Source: Viscum album (Eukaryota; Streptophyta; Magnoliopsida; Santalales; Viscaceae). Taken from it: a DNA stretch of 64,000 nucleotides. This document shows positions 37,621 through 52,259 of the stretch, piece by piece (the first letter of the stretch is position 1; the number at the start of each line of letters is the position of its first letter). A program made the position numbers and the translations under genes. Under the pieces are notes generated by a model. It did not search any database and was not told the DNA's origin. It saw nothing but the letters and a program-made list of their open reading frames with translations. The stretch is taken from the NCBI GenBank assembly GCA_963277665.1, contig OY728143.1, forward strand, positions 532,428,394-532,492,393. The letters are read 5' to 3'.

Positions 37621-40600
37621 GTTAAAGAACTATAAAATATTTCCCGTATAAATTTTAATAAATTACATTTTATAATGAGTTTGAATATGAAATTAAATGT
37701 AATTTAGAATGAGAAATGAAAATTATTATACTCACTAAGGGAACCATGTCAAGAAGCCCATTTTTTAGGTATTCATCAATCAATTTTAAAAAATCACTTC
37801 AACCAAATTTATTAAATATCATTAATAATATGAAAAAATACCGATTTTATGAATGTTTTAGTAATATAATGAGAAAAAAAGAAATAAAATAAGATATAAC
37901 CAATATCATAACATATCTAAGATAATTTTAATAAAACCCATGTTATACATGATTTGAAATTGGTTTTATAACATATTTAGAGAATAAAAATTAAAGAAAA
38001 TTGATTTTATGAAATAAAACTAAAACAAAAAACATCAAAATAATATTTTTTGTAATATATTTATAATACTTTAAACTAGAGAGTCCCACATAAAGATAAA
38101 CTAAATAAATAATGAATGTCTATGTTTTCTTCTTTGGGTTACGCAACACTATAATTTGGTCAACATTGATTCTTACAATCTGATTATTTGCATCATAAAT
38201 TTTTATATTTATTTTAAAATCCATTATCGATCCATAGTTTTAATTTATACTAAACAATCATCATAAAAAATATGAGATTTAATTACATCTATAATGTCAC
38301 TGTAATCAGGTCTTATACAAGATTTCACATAAAAATCTTATTTAATATTTTTTTTCAAATTATATGCTTTTTAAAATCATAGTAATTGAGTCATGGGAAT
38401 ATCTATAAATCCAGATTCATCTATAAATGTAACACATAAATTCAATCATACAATTTCATTTATTTATAGTTACTCAACCATGAGATTATCATTAAAATAA
38501 GATTATTTTATGAGAAAATACAATTGAACACACAATTTCATACCATGTACCATTATCTAATGCATTGTAATAATATTACATTATTTTAGTTATTAAAATT
38601 ACATTATTTTGTTTTATCTTATTAACCACATGAATTGATTTAAATCATTTATAATAAATTATTACAAAATATTTCACTGATGATCTTGAAAAATTGTATC
38701 AAAACAGAAAAATATTATTTTATAATTAATTGAGTGAATATTTAAAATCAATACAAAAAATATAAAAGGATAATTAAATCAAATGAATATAAATATTTAA
38801 TGTTTATTGAAGTAATTGTATTTTCAACCATTTCAAAGAAAAATGAAACACTTATCTATACAAATAATCTACAATTATCCAAGGAAGATAATGTGGAACA
38901 CTACTTATAATTTGTTATGATCAATATATTAAATGATATTAAAATATTAATGAATTTTTTAAATCATGCATAATGTTCTAAAATATAAATATTCAAATTA
39001 CCTACATGGGTATGTCAACCGAAAATAATTAAATAATATTATGTGATGTGATATATATCTATCTTAGAGGGCTAAATTATAAAATAATTTATAAAAATAT
39101 ATGTCATCCTATTTGGGAAGTGATTTTAAACATGGGATCAATTTCCCTATATTACTAAAAATCACTTCTCATTGTACGAATGTGTTCTGTACCCCTAAAA
39201 AACTAACATAGTGATAAAAAATTATTCCATAATGAGATTGATAACCTATAACAATGGAACCCTCGGGATATTTTTTTATAATTGTGGGTATATTATTTTA
39301 GATGGATAAATATGTAATAAATTTATAAAACTTTGAGAAGTTTTTTGAGGGAATATATACTCTTAATTTCTAAATCCATGTGGAATTTAATGGATTAATC
39401 TTTTTTTCTATTTCACACAAACATAATAGTTTCTATTAGTAGATATGTATCTTGAAGTACATGGATAACAGTTGATCCCAGAGGACACTATAAAGATTGA
39501 AAAATTATACATCCATTTGTACTAAATTATTAGAGAAAAATTTTCATATTTATTTTGGATTCAATTCTTGATGTAGGAAGTGTAACTCAGGAGTATTTAG
39601 GGATTTTTGTTTCAAATATATTTGATGGAATTATTACGATATGTAACTTGATTAGACATGTGAACCATTATATTCTTTAATACTTCCATTTTATTTATTA
39701 AACTCTCTATCACATAAGAATCATATAGAATATTCTGTTAATTTTTATAGATACACACAAGATGCAGTTTTTGTCAAATTCCCCAATCTAAAAAAGTAAT
39801 AATGATATAATGAAAAAAATAAAATCCACTTAAAATTTAATGATTTGATATAATGAATTGTGATATATTTTTTCCAATGAAAATTTTGCTAATCAATGAT
39901 GAAACACATAGGATTATCAATATTAAAACTCATAAAAGATTGTTATCTTTTTTCAACTATAATTCGATTCCATTCCAAAATTACACAACTGTTAAATTAT
40001 ATATTACAATTCCATAATGAAAAACTAATATATTATAAAATCATCTAGCATACCAGTACTGAATATACTTTTTTTTTGGAATCCCAGTGTAAATATTTTT
40101 ATAAATCCTCCATAAGTTCTTCTAGAATGGATGGACCATTAGAGTGAATCAGTAAATCTCCATGGAACTGAATCGACAATGATATTTAATTATTATAGAT
40201 ATTTATTATTCATAAAACTAGTACTTGAAAATTTTTTCCTTCATGATTGAATGATAAATTATTTAATATGTATGTAATATTTTCTAGTACACTAATCTGT
40301 ATTTTATATATTATTAATTTAAAGGAATTTTTATATATTCTCACGTTCCTATGAAAAATTTTCTTCCAAAATTTTATTAAGGGTTTCAAGTTTCTATCCA
40401 CATAATTTCCAGGACCATAAGTACTTGATACTAGTATACTCATGAACTAAATGCTTTTCAAACATATCAATGATGCACAATTATAAACATGAAAAGAAAT
40501 TGTACTATATTTTTGATGAGTATAAAACTGAACAAAAAAATATATTAAACATTGGAAGGACAGACATTAACATTAAACAAATCAATTATAATCTTATGAT

Positions 40601-42914
40601 TCCTTACATAATATATCCTCTTCGTTAATAAATTATTAGGAGGAAAAAACTAACAATTGTCATTATTTCTCTATGAATCATTTAATCTCCTAATTTTTCA
40701 AATTTTAGTTGACAATAATATATTTTTACGCAATGGATTCAATAAAACATGCCATCTTTTTTTGGGAACTAAATATGGTCTTCCAAATTGATTTGGATTT
40801 AATCTGGGTATAAAAAATTCATTACAGTAATTATGTTACATAATATTCCATTATAATAAGCTATGAAATTTGTAAAAATCATGAATTTTTTTTAGGTGAA
40901 TCTGAAAACAAATAATTTTATATTCATTCTAATAAATTATTTAATTATATATATACATTATCATTATATAATTCCTTCAAAATAAATGAACTGGTCAAAT
41001 TTAGCTATTAATAACACCTTACATGGGTTTTCTAGGATATAACAATATTAGGAATTCAAATTATAGTATTTAATTACATTCTCAATATACAGGAGTCCAG
41101 TCATCATCCCATAATTTATTCACCTTCCCTACATCATGATTTTCATTATTTTATTTAGGTTTTTTGAAATCATTTTCTTTTTGATATGGCATGATGTCAC
41201 TATAATGATGATGAACAAAATAAAAACATAACAATTATTAAATTCTCCATATCAATCCTTTTATTCCATAAATGAACATTACAATAATATTTCATAATTA
41301 TATTATGATATAAAATATAATAATTTTATTAAATACATATTATTTAAAGTAGATGATCTTTTTAGAACAAAACCAATTTTTACCAACATAATAATAACAC
41401 ATAAAATAAACAAGACATCCATTTGAAACACTATAGTTTGAAAAATAAAAATCAGAAATTATTTTAAATTGTAGTTGAGATCATATTTATTTGATACATA
41501 TAGATTCTACCATTATATTAAACTAAAATCATTTATATTAAAATGTACATATTAAATAGTACATTAAAAATTTATAAAACCCAATTATAATATGAAATTA
41601 TTTAATGTATACAAGTATCTAGATAATGAAATAATAGTTGAATTGATATATGATAAAATTGATGCATACTAATAATGAAACAAACTGTGTATAAGATATT
41701 TAGTAAGAAAAAACTATTATATATTCTTAATAAATAAACATTTATTTATGAAATAATTGTGGTTACTATGAATATAAATTTTTAATTAAAGAAATAATAT
41801 ATAATTATAGATAAATTGAAAAAATATTAAAATAATAATAACATAACTCAAATATTATAGATTCAATTATTTATACAATATAAAATGTATCCTATGGGTG
41901 ATAATAGTTTTAGAAGCCTAATGTTGCGTTATATATGAATTTTATTGAAAACAGTTTCATCAACAGTTTCCCATCCGTAAGGGGAATGAAAAAATGAATC
42001 TCTTTTCACAATTTAGAATCCAAAATAACATTCAATTATATTTCCAAAACACAAATAGGGACATTTTACTACAATACGTATGTTAAATTGGGTCTATAAA
42101 AACATTGTGTGTGCATATATGGTAAAAAATATAACATCTATTATGGTTATATTAAATTATTAAATTGTAACTACTATAATTTTATTCATGTTAATCAATA
42201 TTGAATAATTGTAATTAAAATAAAATTATATATTGTAATAGAAAATATAATAATCATTGACAGAAACTTTCTTCAAATAAATAATAAAATTAATTTTATC
42301 CTCATTTAAAACATATAATCACATTTTTGTTCTTGATATTTAATGAATTATGGATATATTAACGAATAAAAAATAATTTAAAAGGTGGAAATGCGTCTTA
42401 TAATGAAATTTTTAATGAGAAACATGAAATATCATGAGAGAAGGATAAAATTTTGATTTATATATAATCAAATTTTTGATAAATATGAGTAATATTTTGG
42501 GATAATGTATGCACTTATATAAAATGAAAATGATATTAAATGAAATGAAAATACATTTTAAATTAAATTTCATATTAAAAATATGAATTTAATATATATA
42601 TAGGATTTAATCATCTGCAATTCCATGATAAATAACATAATTAACAAGAAATTTTAATGAATATTCAAATTAATGAGAATCAATAGATGGGAAATGTACA
42701 TTATAATATAATACATCATAATAATTATTAATATTAAAGATCATGGTTTTTTACCAAAAAAGACAGTGTTTGGAAAATGATATATCAAAATGATCAATTT
42801 ATCAATGAATTGTGAAGAAAAATTAACTAAAAAGATCAGATTTTATGTATTTATAAATTAAAAAAATAGAAAAAATTCATGAAAAAAATTATGTAGAGTT
42901 TAGATATCACAAAA
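37621..42914. other. AT-rich spacer without recognisable genes
   Basis: Both strands were read without finding a domain, RNA gene or LTR pair. The 77-codon minus-strand frame at 40210-40443 has no recognisable similarity. Confidence 0.55.
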
Positions 42915-42939
42915 TTGAATCCAATGAAGAATATTAATA

Positions 42940-43060
42940 TAATATCCTTGAATGTGGGGAGATCCCTGGGGGACAAGTGTTCGGAGGTCACCACTTGGGT
43001 GGATGGAGATTATAGATCATCTGCAAGGAGGGGTGGAGAGGAGGAAGATAGTATTATGCA
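42940..43060 (+). other. Short GC-rich islet, unidentified
   Basis: This is the most GC-rich segment between elements B and C. It lies inside a 78-codon frame (42915-43151) whose middle reads EVTTWVDGDYRSSARRGGEEE. The flanks return at once to AT-rich DNA. I recognise no family. A captured fragment or the core of a decayed element are both possible. Confidence 0.3.
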
Positions 43061-46000
43061 ATTATATTATAATAGTGGGTTTTTAATACACAAAGGTACA
43101 TGTATATATAAACCAAGAGTTTGTAAAAACAAATTTTATATTATCTTTTAAACAAATAATTTGGATTAAAATATTGGTATAAAATATTAGAAAGGTACTA
43201 TTTATAGATTTTTAAAGAAGTCTGTTAGAATAGTGGTATCTATATTGATTTAATCTATTATTGAATTTATATCATATCTTTACCAATGTGTATACTCTTC
43301 CCAATATAATCCTTAAACACATGTTGTTAGTCACAAACCATTTTAATATGGTGATGTGTGCTTGAGGTCATGTGGAATCCCTAGATTAGATATATATGGG
43401 TGTTCCATGACAGGGATTATATATATCACATTAATACTAAAATCATAAATTAAATTTGAAATCACCATATATAAAAAAATCATGGAAATTGTAGTTTCAT
43501 AACAAGTAAAAATAGTCACCTGAACAAGTTAAAAATTAAAATGGTCTACCAAAATAATCAAAATATAAATCATAACTAATATACTCAAATAAAATAAAAA
43601 TACATAAACAGTTCATATTGATCAAAAATATTCACAAATGAAATTAAAAATATAACAATTTACAAAAAAAAAATTCAAAAACCAGTATAATAACTAAAAT
43701 AATAGAATAATTTACAATAAATAATATTTGGAATGTTATATAAATGTAATTACATGATGGTTAACTGGATAAGGTTGGGATATATCGTTCTGACATGTTG
43801 GAAGAAATTTATTGGAAAAAAAGTATTGTACATTATCCTTGTGTAAAATTTATTTTAAAAATTTTCTCACACTGAAGATTTTTAATTTTAAATAATATTT
43901 ATTTTGATTAAATATTAATCATTGATATAAATTTTTAATTTTAAAAATAATATTTCCCATGTAACATAACTATGAATTGATGATTCGATATTTTTACACT
44001 ATTTAATCAAATTCTATTTCAAAATCTATGAATATTTACATTTATATTAAATCATATAATGTGTTGTAAAACAATTTGAATTAATTTTTTTCAAAAATTA
44101 TATCCCTATAATATTATTTAACATTTATTACCAATTAAGATACTTTAAAATAGTTTTTAAATAATATTAAAAAAACATATAATATTACTAATTTAGAATA
44201 TATCCATTAAAAATACATAATAGATAAAAAATATTAAATCGTTGAAAAATATATATTTTTTATAGTAAATGAAATTAACCCCAATAAATATTTAGAGACC
44301 CAAATATATAAACATAGTTCCTTTTTATACATTATTACATTTGAATAAAATAAAAATTATCTAATATCGAACTAAAAATTAGTTTATTTTTCATCATAAT
44401 ATTTAAATATAAATTATTCCCATATTAAATTGGAAATATAAGACATAGCTCATGATTACATTCATTAATCATTGATATTATGTACAACATCTTTCTTCAT
44501 GTTTGGTGGAGAATAAAAATGATAAAGGGGGATCTTAGATTCAATGTAAGAGTTATTAATTTTAGATTGTATCGTAAATCAATAAGGAAAAATCAATATG
44601 GAATGATAAATAAATTGATGCACATACCATTTAATCAATAAGATAGGAATCAAAAATGAAACCATATTTTATATTTTTTAATATAATGCATAATAAATGA
44701 ATCTAAATTCACAATGTATGAAATTCATAATAATGGAAATTATTATCTCACACATCATGATATTTATACTGTCATGAATTTATTATAAAAATGCATTATG
44801 TATGGTAATTTATACACCAGAATCAAATATAATTTTTCTATGAGATTAATCTAACATATTATAAAATAATTTTGGGTCTATGTAATTCTAGACTCCTCCC
44901 ATAACTGCATTTCTAATTCATTTCATATATATTGAATAAAAAATTTAACTCATAACCAATAGGGGTTATAAACATGTGTTTGTATTAAATATTGAATATA
45001 GAATATCAATATTTTCTTAATGAGTAAAACAAAATTCAAAAACAAAACATAATTTAAATAAATTGTATAAATTTTGAAAACTAATCATATTTTTTATATA
45101 AAAATATAGATATTTAAATAAATTTATATTTTAGTGACAATAAGAATGAAAAACATTCAAGATAACATTATGTTTTATTGGATTATTACTGTGATGTGAG
45201 ATATATATCAAAATGAACGTTTTATTGTAAACATAATTCTCTTATTCAATAAAAAAATTTAAATGAATCATTTAATATAATTGTCCATTATTATTTTCCT
45301 TTTCCAAATCAATAAAAGTTTACTGATGAAAAAAAAGGGTGTAAACTAGTTACAGTGGTAGTAATTTTTGTTGAAAATATATATGATAAAGATATTAAAA
45401 ATACTTCTTTATCTTAAAATATTCAAAAATGAATTTTTGAGTATAATATGTCTATGATTTTATCAAAGAATAAAAATTTCACGGATAACATAAAATTTTA
45501 TTAGTAAATAATTTTAGTAATAATAATTAGTAGTTTACATTTTTTTTAAAAATGGAGTGTTGTGAGAAAAATATATGAGATTAAAACATGAAATTATATT
45601 TATTTTTCATTGAAACATTCTTATTGATATAGTAACATTAATTGAATCACTAATAATAAAGAATAAATAGATATTATTCTCATTTAAATCAATTATTATT
45701 ATAATCATTGTCATAAATGAGTAAATAGTAACGTGATCTAACCCAAAGATTGAAAACTGATTTATGAAACCCCTTTACCCCATGTATAACTCATTATATT
45801 CACTCATTGCATTACAAAACATTAAACATATATCAATTATGCAGAAAATTGAGATAAAAAATTATGTTCTTTATTTATTAGATTTTACTTAAATTAATTT
45901 AAAAATATATTTATTTTATCAATTATTTTAAAAAATTATGTTTTGAAAATATTCGGTTCATAAGCCAAAAACAGTTTCAATTGGCTCACTAATTAAAAAT

Positions 46001-47747
46001 GGTCATTGTTCCATATTTTAAAAAATAATATTCATGATATAATTATTATTTTTACATTAATAATATTTTGAAACCAAATATATAATGATAATGTTATATT
46101 TAAATAATATAAAAAAAATTTATAAATCATTATAACAATCCAATACATTAGGTAATGGAAAATTAAATTCCTCAATTTTTGGGGACATTGTCCAACTTGC
46201 ACATGAATACTATTTTAATATCCCATTGTATAGAAATGAATATGAATATAGGTTCTTCCATTAAGAAAATCTTATATAAATATTTGTAAAATATTTGTCT
46301 TATTATTTCACTATAACTAAATAATATTTATGGAAGAATTATAATGAAATAAAATTAAAATTCTTGGTTAAAACTCACAAAACATCTTTAGATATCCTCT
46401 ATAGGTTATTAACTATTTACATCAATATATGGTTTTATGATCAAACAAGGTAAACTATTTTATGATGATGAATGTAAGAAATATATATATCTTTTTTCTA
46501 GTTGATGAAATAATTATCTTTTAGTGTGATGAGAGGATGAAAGTTGGTTTTATTTCGCAAATGGGGTATATGACATAATTGGATTTTTTATGTAAAATAT
46601 ATTAATGTATTTGTGAAGAAAAATTACTACACAATGTACCATTTAACTATATAAGATTTTATATTATTAATATGTTTCTACAAATAGACATTATACATTT
46701 ATTAAATCATTTTCAACATGATATCATTTTTTCACATTCGATAATTTAGTTTTAACATTAGATGTAGTGGTATGTTTTTACAATTTTTATTTATCATTGG
46801 GTGAAATGATTAAGTTAACATTATTATATTATATTAAAACTACTTACTAAATATATGGAGTATATTATATGAAATTAATTACACCTAATTCGATGAATAT
46901 AATTTCTTATTAAACCCCAAAATTGAAATGAAATATATTTTCACGTAATGGATGATCTTAATATATATAGATAATTATATAGAAAATTAATGAAAAACAT
47001 AATTAATATTTCCATAATATTATTATTAATTTTTAAATTTTATAAATTTTTATTTGAAACTATTTTACAATAAAATGGATTAGAAAAATCTCTTGAGATT
47101 AAAATTCATTTTCTAATAGAAATAACTATTTATCACTGTCCACTATAAATTAATAATTTTCAAAAAAGTCCATAAAATTTAATGTTCACTTATTTTAAGT
47201 TGTTTCTTTCAAAAATAATGTTCATTTATTCAATGAAATAACATTATAAAGTGGAAATAATTAATTATATTATCCATTCAAAAAATAATAATTTTATTTA
47301 GGAAAACATATTATATGATATTTAAAATGACATTATTGAAAATTGATTAATTATTTATTATGAGGTATTCAATAAATTTATATTATATTAAATCTTCATA
47401 CATGTTTTTATGGATATGGTAACTCTTATTAATTCTCACAAATTCAGAATCTTGATTGCACATAAATAATAATTTTCAAATAATATATATGAAATCACAT
47501 AAAACATAGTGTTTCATTGAAATAAATATATTTATGTTATTATTATTCTAAGGTAAATTTTTAGGGTGTTATATTATCACACCACTAAATTAATTGATTC
47601 CTCATAATTTTATCTCATTCATAAAAGGAGTTATATTTAAATACACCATTATTGAAACCAATATCATAAAAATGTATTTTAAAACACTCTCTTAAAATGA
47701 GGGAAGGGGAAAATAAATGTTTATAAGGAATGATAATAAAATTTTCA
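43061..47747. other. AT-rich spacer without recognisable genes
   Basis: No coding, RNA or structural repeat signal is supported. The composition changes sharply at the left LTR of element C near 47748. Confidence 0.55.
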
Positions 47748-48143
47748 TGACCCCCTGCCGATAAGATATACCCCTCCATAGCTGGAAATGTGAGAAGGGA
47801 GATAATGACCACCGAGTCCCGCCTCTATTAGGCCTCGTGTTGGTGACTAGCATCGAGGGTATAATAAACACGCAAATAGGAGGCATTAACCTCTAAGAGA
47901 AGTCATGTGAAAGAGAGAGATATTATAGACCCCGATCAACACTAACTCAGATTGAAACATAAAATGATAACCCAATTGCACATAAGTAATGTCATGAAAA
48001 ACTAATAAAACTAGTAAGTGAAAACTAAAAGTACCTAAAAGAAAATAAAAACAGCAGCAACCACAAACACGAACCACTCCAACAACCCCAAGCTCGTATA
48101 AACCAGCTTGATAACAATCCAGATCCAAGTGGCATAAAAACAG

Positions 48144-48151
48144 TTTATATA
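48144..48151 (-). promoter_or_regulatory. TATA box of element C 3' LTR
   Basis: On the minus strand the word is GTATATAAA. The other LTR has the same word at 56846-56853, and the distances to the LTR ends are 396 and 394 bp. Conservation in place while the surroundings diverge makes it the best promoter candidate, implying a U3 of over 3 kb and an R-U5 of about 0.36 kb. Confidence 0.55.
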
Positions 48152-50390
48152 CACATTGGGTGAGTATAACAGTATACTTAGTAGAATACTCCATGTGGCC
48201 TCTCATGAAAATTTAAAGAAAGCATGATAAAGCACAGTGAGCAACATATGAAACTTACTCATCACCTAAATAGGTATAATATGTTCCCAACCTCACCATT
48301 GCTACACTCACCATGTAACACATACCATAGTGTATAATTTAATAAAGAATATCAAGGGTACCCTGCTATTACTTCCCCACTGGTTTGTCTCTTTTCCCCA
48401 ATGTCACACATCATATTCATCTCTCTCTAATAAGGACATTCCCACAGATCCCTAGGCGAAGCAGCACAACATGCACCTCGTGTAACCACACCACCATGTC
48501 AACCCAAGAATGTAACCAGGTTGTTTCTAGGAGCCACCACAAATTCCATAACATGTGTCACAAATTGGGTATTAATCCTCAATCTATTATAGTCCATAAA
48601 TAGAGTAAGGATCCACAAGCCATTACAACTTATATATGTTACACCTATAGTAGTCTATAGGAAACTATATCTAGAATTTATGTGTGTGAATAACCACAAG
48701 CCATTACATCCCTCTACTCACATATATGGGGAAAATTAACTGATATTCCTACCAGAAAATTAACTACCAACAGAATAGAGTGGGGAAAAAGGGGGTAGTC
48801 ATCCATCCATCCTCCCATCAAAATATTGGGGAAAACACCCCTAGGGTTCTGAATCACTTGGGTGTCTATTGACATAATAGACGGGCCACAACACGACAAG
48901 TAGATGAACTACACTTAGCGTGTTTACCTCATATAGAAAGAGCATAGAACCATCAACCCTTTACGAAGATAAACATAGAAATCACGTGGCATACACTACA
49001 CGTCATCACCCCCTTCGGGTGAAGGTTTAGCAAGGCCAACTGCTTTGAGTTGTGGTTAAATTAAATTAGTTAAACAATGGATATGAATCAGTATGAAATC
49101 TAACATTCTCATGCATCCCATTTCACAATCCCTGGTGTCCTCCCTAACACCAAAATGTATATCCCGATGCATATCTCCACTCTAGGCATCAACTGCTACA
49201 ACAACCAATAGGCCTAAATGCCCCCACATATCATAATAGGCATCCAATAACACTACACAAGAGAAGAAGCATGAAATCGAACATCATATCATATGAAATT
49301 TTTCAATTAAACAAGAAATAGGGTAACTCAAAACCCTTAATGGAAATATTCTTTATCAAAAAACTAGTTCATTAATCAATTGTGGAATAATCGATTTATT
49401 ATTCACATGTTCTAAATTTGGGAAACATAATAAGTAAGTTATTAAAAATAATTAACCTTTCTTACTGTACCAATTTTATTAACATCAATTTCCAATAAGA
49501 GAAACTATATTCATTTAAAAGCATCATTTTCTATAGAAAAACATTTATCAATTAATTCTGTCATTATGTTCTTTACCAATCTCAATCGATAACGAAACCG
49601 CAAAGAAAGAAAGCATAGATATCACTCCATCTAGTAAAAAAAGAGGTAATAACATACAATCAATATCAATTTATTTATCTGGTTCAAATATTTAATACGT
49701 CAATTCCATTGTTATCTAGTTGGATAAAACATGATAAATCTATAGTTGTACATAAAATAAAATATAAGAAATAGATCCACTTCATCAAACTCTTCTTAAT
49801 GTTCCATATATGAGAACGTTCCACACAACATATTATGATCCCCTCTCCTCAGACAACTGTATCCAACCAAGGATGTAGAGACACCACCACACCAGCCAAC
49901 ACCCATGAAAATATCATTATGAACATGGGTGTAAAATTCAATAAAAATGGCATGGAAAAAGAATGAGATGAAGATGAAATAATGAAGATATATCATACCT
50001 TATATCAAAGACGGATCGATATACCTTGTTTAAATCAAAACAAAGTAGAAAAAAACCTTGGAGGATAGTTTTGTTTCACAAATAATATGAGGAGGAATGG
50101 GATGTTCGAGTGTATCACACTCGAGAACTAGGAGGAAGAACAAGGGAAGAAGATATATCATCCATTTACAAGATTTATCATATTATTGGTTTAAGAAACA
50201 ATGGGTTTTCCATTAAAAGAGGATTACATTAAACACCACATTTTGACCAAGTAAAACATCCTGATCCTTAAGTGAAATTAATATAGGAGTTAAAGCCTTT
50301 CAATCAGCCTTAGAGTCCTTAAAACAAGGCCTTAAGTGCATTTTACATGAAAGGAAATGTTAAAGGGGTGAAATAGTAGGAAGCTGGAAA

Positions 50391-50800
50391 CACTATTCAT
50401 GAACTCAAAATTTAGCAAAGGAAAAACACTATTTATGAACCTCACCATTTGAACCTCACCATTCTAGAAAAACTGTTCATGAACTCAAAAATTTGGGAAT
50501 GGATAAAGGTCAATGTTGGAACCTCACCCTTCTGGAAACAATATTCCTGAACTCAAAATTTGGAAAAGGAAAAAAGTCACCGTTGGAAACTCACCTTTCT
50601 GAAAACAATGTCCATGGACTCAAAATTTGGAAATAGAAAAAGGTCATCGTTAGAACCTCACCATTTTGGAAAGACTATTCATGTACTCAAAATTTGGCAA
50701 TGGAAAAAGTTTTCTGTTGAAACCTCTCCGTTCTAGAAGCACTCTTCATGAACTCAAAATTTGGAAAAGGAAAAAATTCAACATTAGAAACTCACCATTG
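50391..50800 (-). repeat. 67-bp tandem array in U3 of element C, 3' LTR copy
   Basis: The word AACTCAAAATTTGG (plus-strand reading) recurs at about 50402, 50482, 50550, 50617, 50684 and 50751, giving spacings of 80, 68, 67, 67 and 67 bp. Each unit also carries GGAAAAAGGTCACC-, ACCTCACC- and CTATTCATG-like segments. The units have diverged by substitution. The 5' LTR has the same array with the same odd first spacing. Confidence 0.85.
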
Positions 50801-50804
50801 CACT

Positions 50805-51300
50805 GTTCACAGAAGGTTACTGGTGAAACTGTTCACCTAGTGATAACAATTCACTATTCACATAAGGTCACCATTTCACTTTTAATAGAGGGTTGCTGAT
50901 GATACTATTCATAGAAGGTTACAAATGACAATGTTCACAAAATGCCACTAATGTCCCTATTCACATATGGTCACTACTGCACTTTTCATCTAAGGGTATT
51001 GATGTCACTATTCAAAGAAGGACAGTGATGACACTATTCACATAAGGTCAACGATGTCACTGTTCTCCTAAGGATACTGTTGTACTATTCACATAAGGTT
51101 ATCAATGACATTGTTCAGAGAAGGTCACCAATGAAACTATTCACAAAAGGTCGTTGATGCCACTATTAAGAAAAGTTCACTTTTGATCTATTCATGTAAG
51201 GTTACTGATGACACTATTCACAGAAGGTAACTGAAGAACTGTTCTCAATGGTCTACAGTTGGAACTATTCATTATTGGTACTATTCACAAAAATGGAAAT
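50805..51300 (-). repeat. 26-bp tandem array in U3 of element C, 3' LTR copy
   Basis: About 17 units of roughly 26 bp, with a plus-strand consensus near CACTATTCACATAAGGTCAC and then C-ATGA. Units end in ATGACAC- or ATGTCAC-like words. On the element's own strand each unit includes TGAATAGTG. The array also occurs in the 5' LTR, so it was present at insertion. Such arrays in U3 can act as enhancer or repressor sites; no function is shown here. Confidence 0.85.
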
Positions 51301-51400
51301 TTAACAGTATTGGGGATAAGTCACCAAGACCTCCTGAAAACAACTCATAAACCTGATTTTCACAATGGAATGGACCGTAGAGGTTAGGTCCATTACATCA

Positions 51401-51414
51401 GATACCACTCAAAA
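51401..51414 (-). repeat. 14-bp word at the pol/3' LTR junction, repeated at the primer site
   Basis: GATACCACTCAAAA lies four bases inside the 3' LTR start. The identical 14 bases at 56438-56451 overlap the primer binding site and 5' LTR end. On the element strand it reads TTTTGAGTGGTATC. Confidence 0.7.
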
Positions 51415-51600
51415 CATTCTCGTCCTCGAGAATTCCATACCCACCTAAATGGAAAACACGACGGGGTCTGAACAACCACCCATCGAGATAACTTCCAAAA
51501 TAGAGAAATCCACAAGAAGCATCAAAATAAATACATATGATAAACAAGAAAGGTCTATATGCACTAGGCAACTTTGATACATGAATAGAGTTAATAATCA

Positions 51601-51800
51601 AACAAATCTAAGTACTAAGCACATATATGTTTCTCAAGTTTTTAGTTACTCCCATCAATGCCACCGTGTTCCTCTTACACTAGAACCAAGGGAATATAGC
51701 GCCCACGAAACACCTTCTCTATATGGTCTTGGAACTGCAAAGGTTGCTCCTCAAAGGTCTCATCATCAACAACATCAATCTCTCCCCAATAGATGATGTT
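51601..51800 (-). pseudogene. C-terminal end of integrase/pol (element C)
   Basis: On the minus strand the frame reads DETFEEQPLQFQDHIEKVF then RGRYIPLVLV, a stop, and EEHGG. This matches the block before the chromodomain tail of gypsy integrases (YEE-PV-ILDR, IPLVLVQW). The usual EATWE end is not visible; sequence after it decays into the junction near 51430, where CTCGAGGACGAGAATG marks the pol end typical of these elements. Confidence 0.65.
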
Positions 51801-52259
51801 ATATTCATCATGAAGAAATAAATAGAGATTTGATAAATGGAAATATCATGTATCTCACTCATCTACGGGGGATGTGTAACTCAATATTCCACAGCTCCAA
51901 CACGATCTAACACCTTGAATGGCCCAACAAACTGGGGAGAAAGCTTACTCCCACAACATAAACTTCGCTACCCATGATGGGGAGTCAACCTCAGTAACAT
52001 GTGATCCCCAGCATCAAATTATAATGTTCTAAACCTTTGATCGGCATTTGATTTCATAGGATTTTTTGCTTTCTACATCCTCTCATGAATCACCTAATCC
52101 ATCTCTGTCAAACTCTGCACAAGTTCTGATTCAAAAATTGCGGACTCTCCAACCCCAGTCCAACACAACATAGAATGGAATTATCGGCCATAGAAGGCTT
52201 AAAATGGATTTGTACCAATGGTGGTGTGAAAACTATTGTTTTATTTGAACTCCAATAAG

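Larger units (their letters stand above)
47748..51397 (-). repeat. 3' LTR of element C (about 3650 bp)
   Basis: Read on the minus strand it starts TGTAATGGACC (51397 leftwards) and ends GGGGGTCA at 47748. It aligns with 56452-60485. U3 contains the 26-bp array (50805-51300) and the 67-bp array (50391-50800); the TATA box is at 48144-48151, 396 bp from the LTR end. An AACCACAAGCCATTACA-type word occurs twice about 77 bp apart near 48614 and 48691. Confidence 0.85.

Noticed and set aside
50391..51300. Tandem arrays considered as CRISPR
   Set aside because: Units abut without unique spacers, have diverged by substitution and lie in an LTR of a plant retrotransposon.
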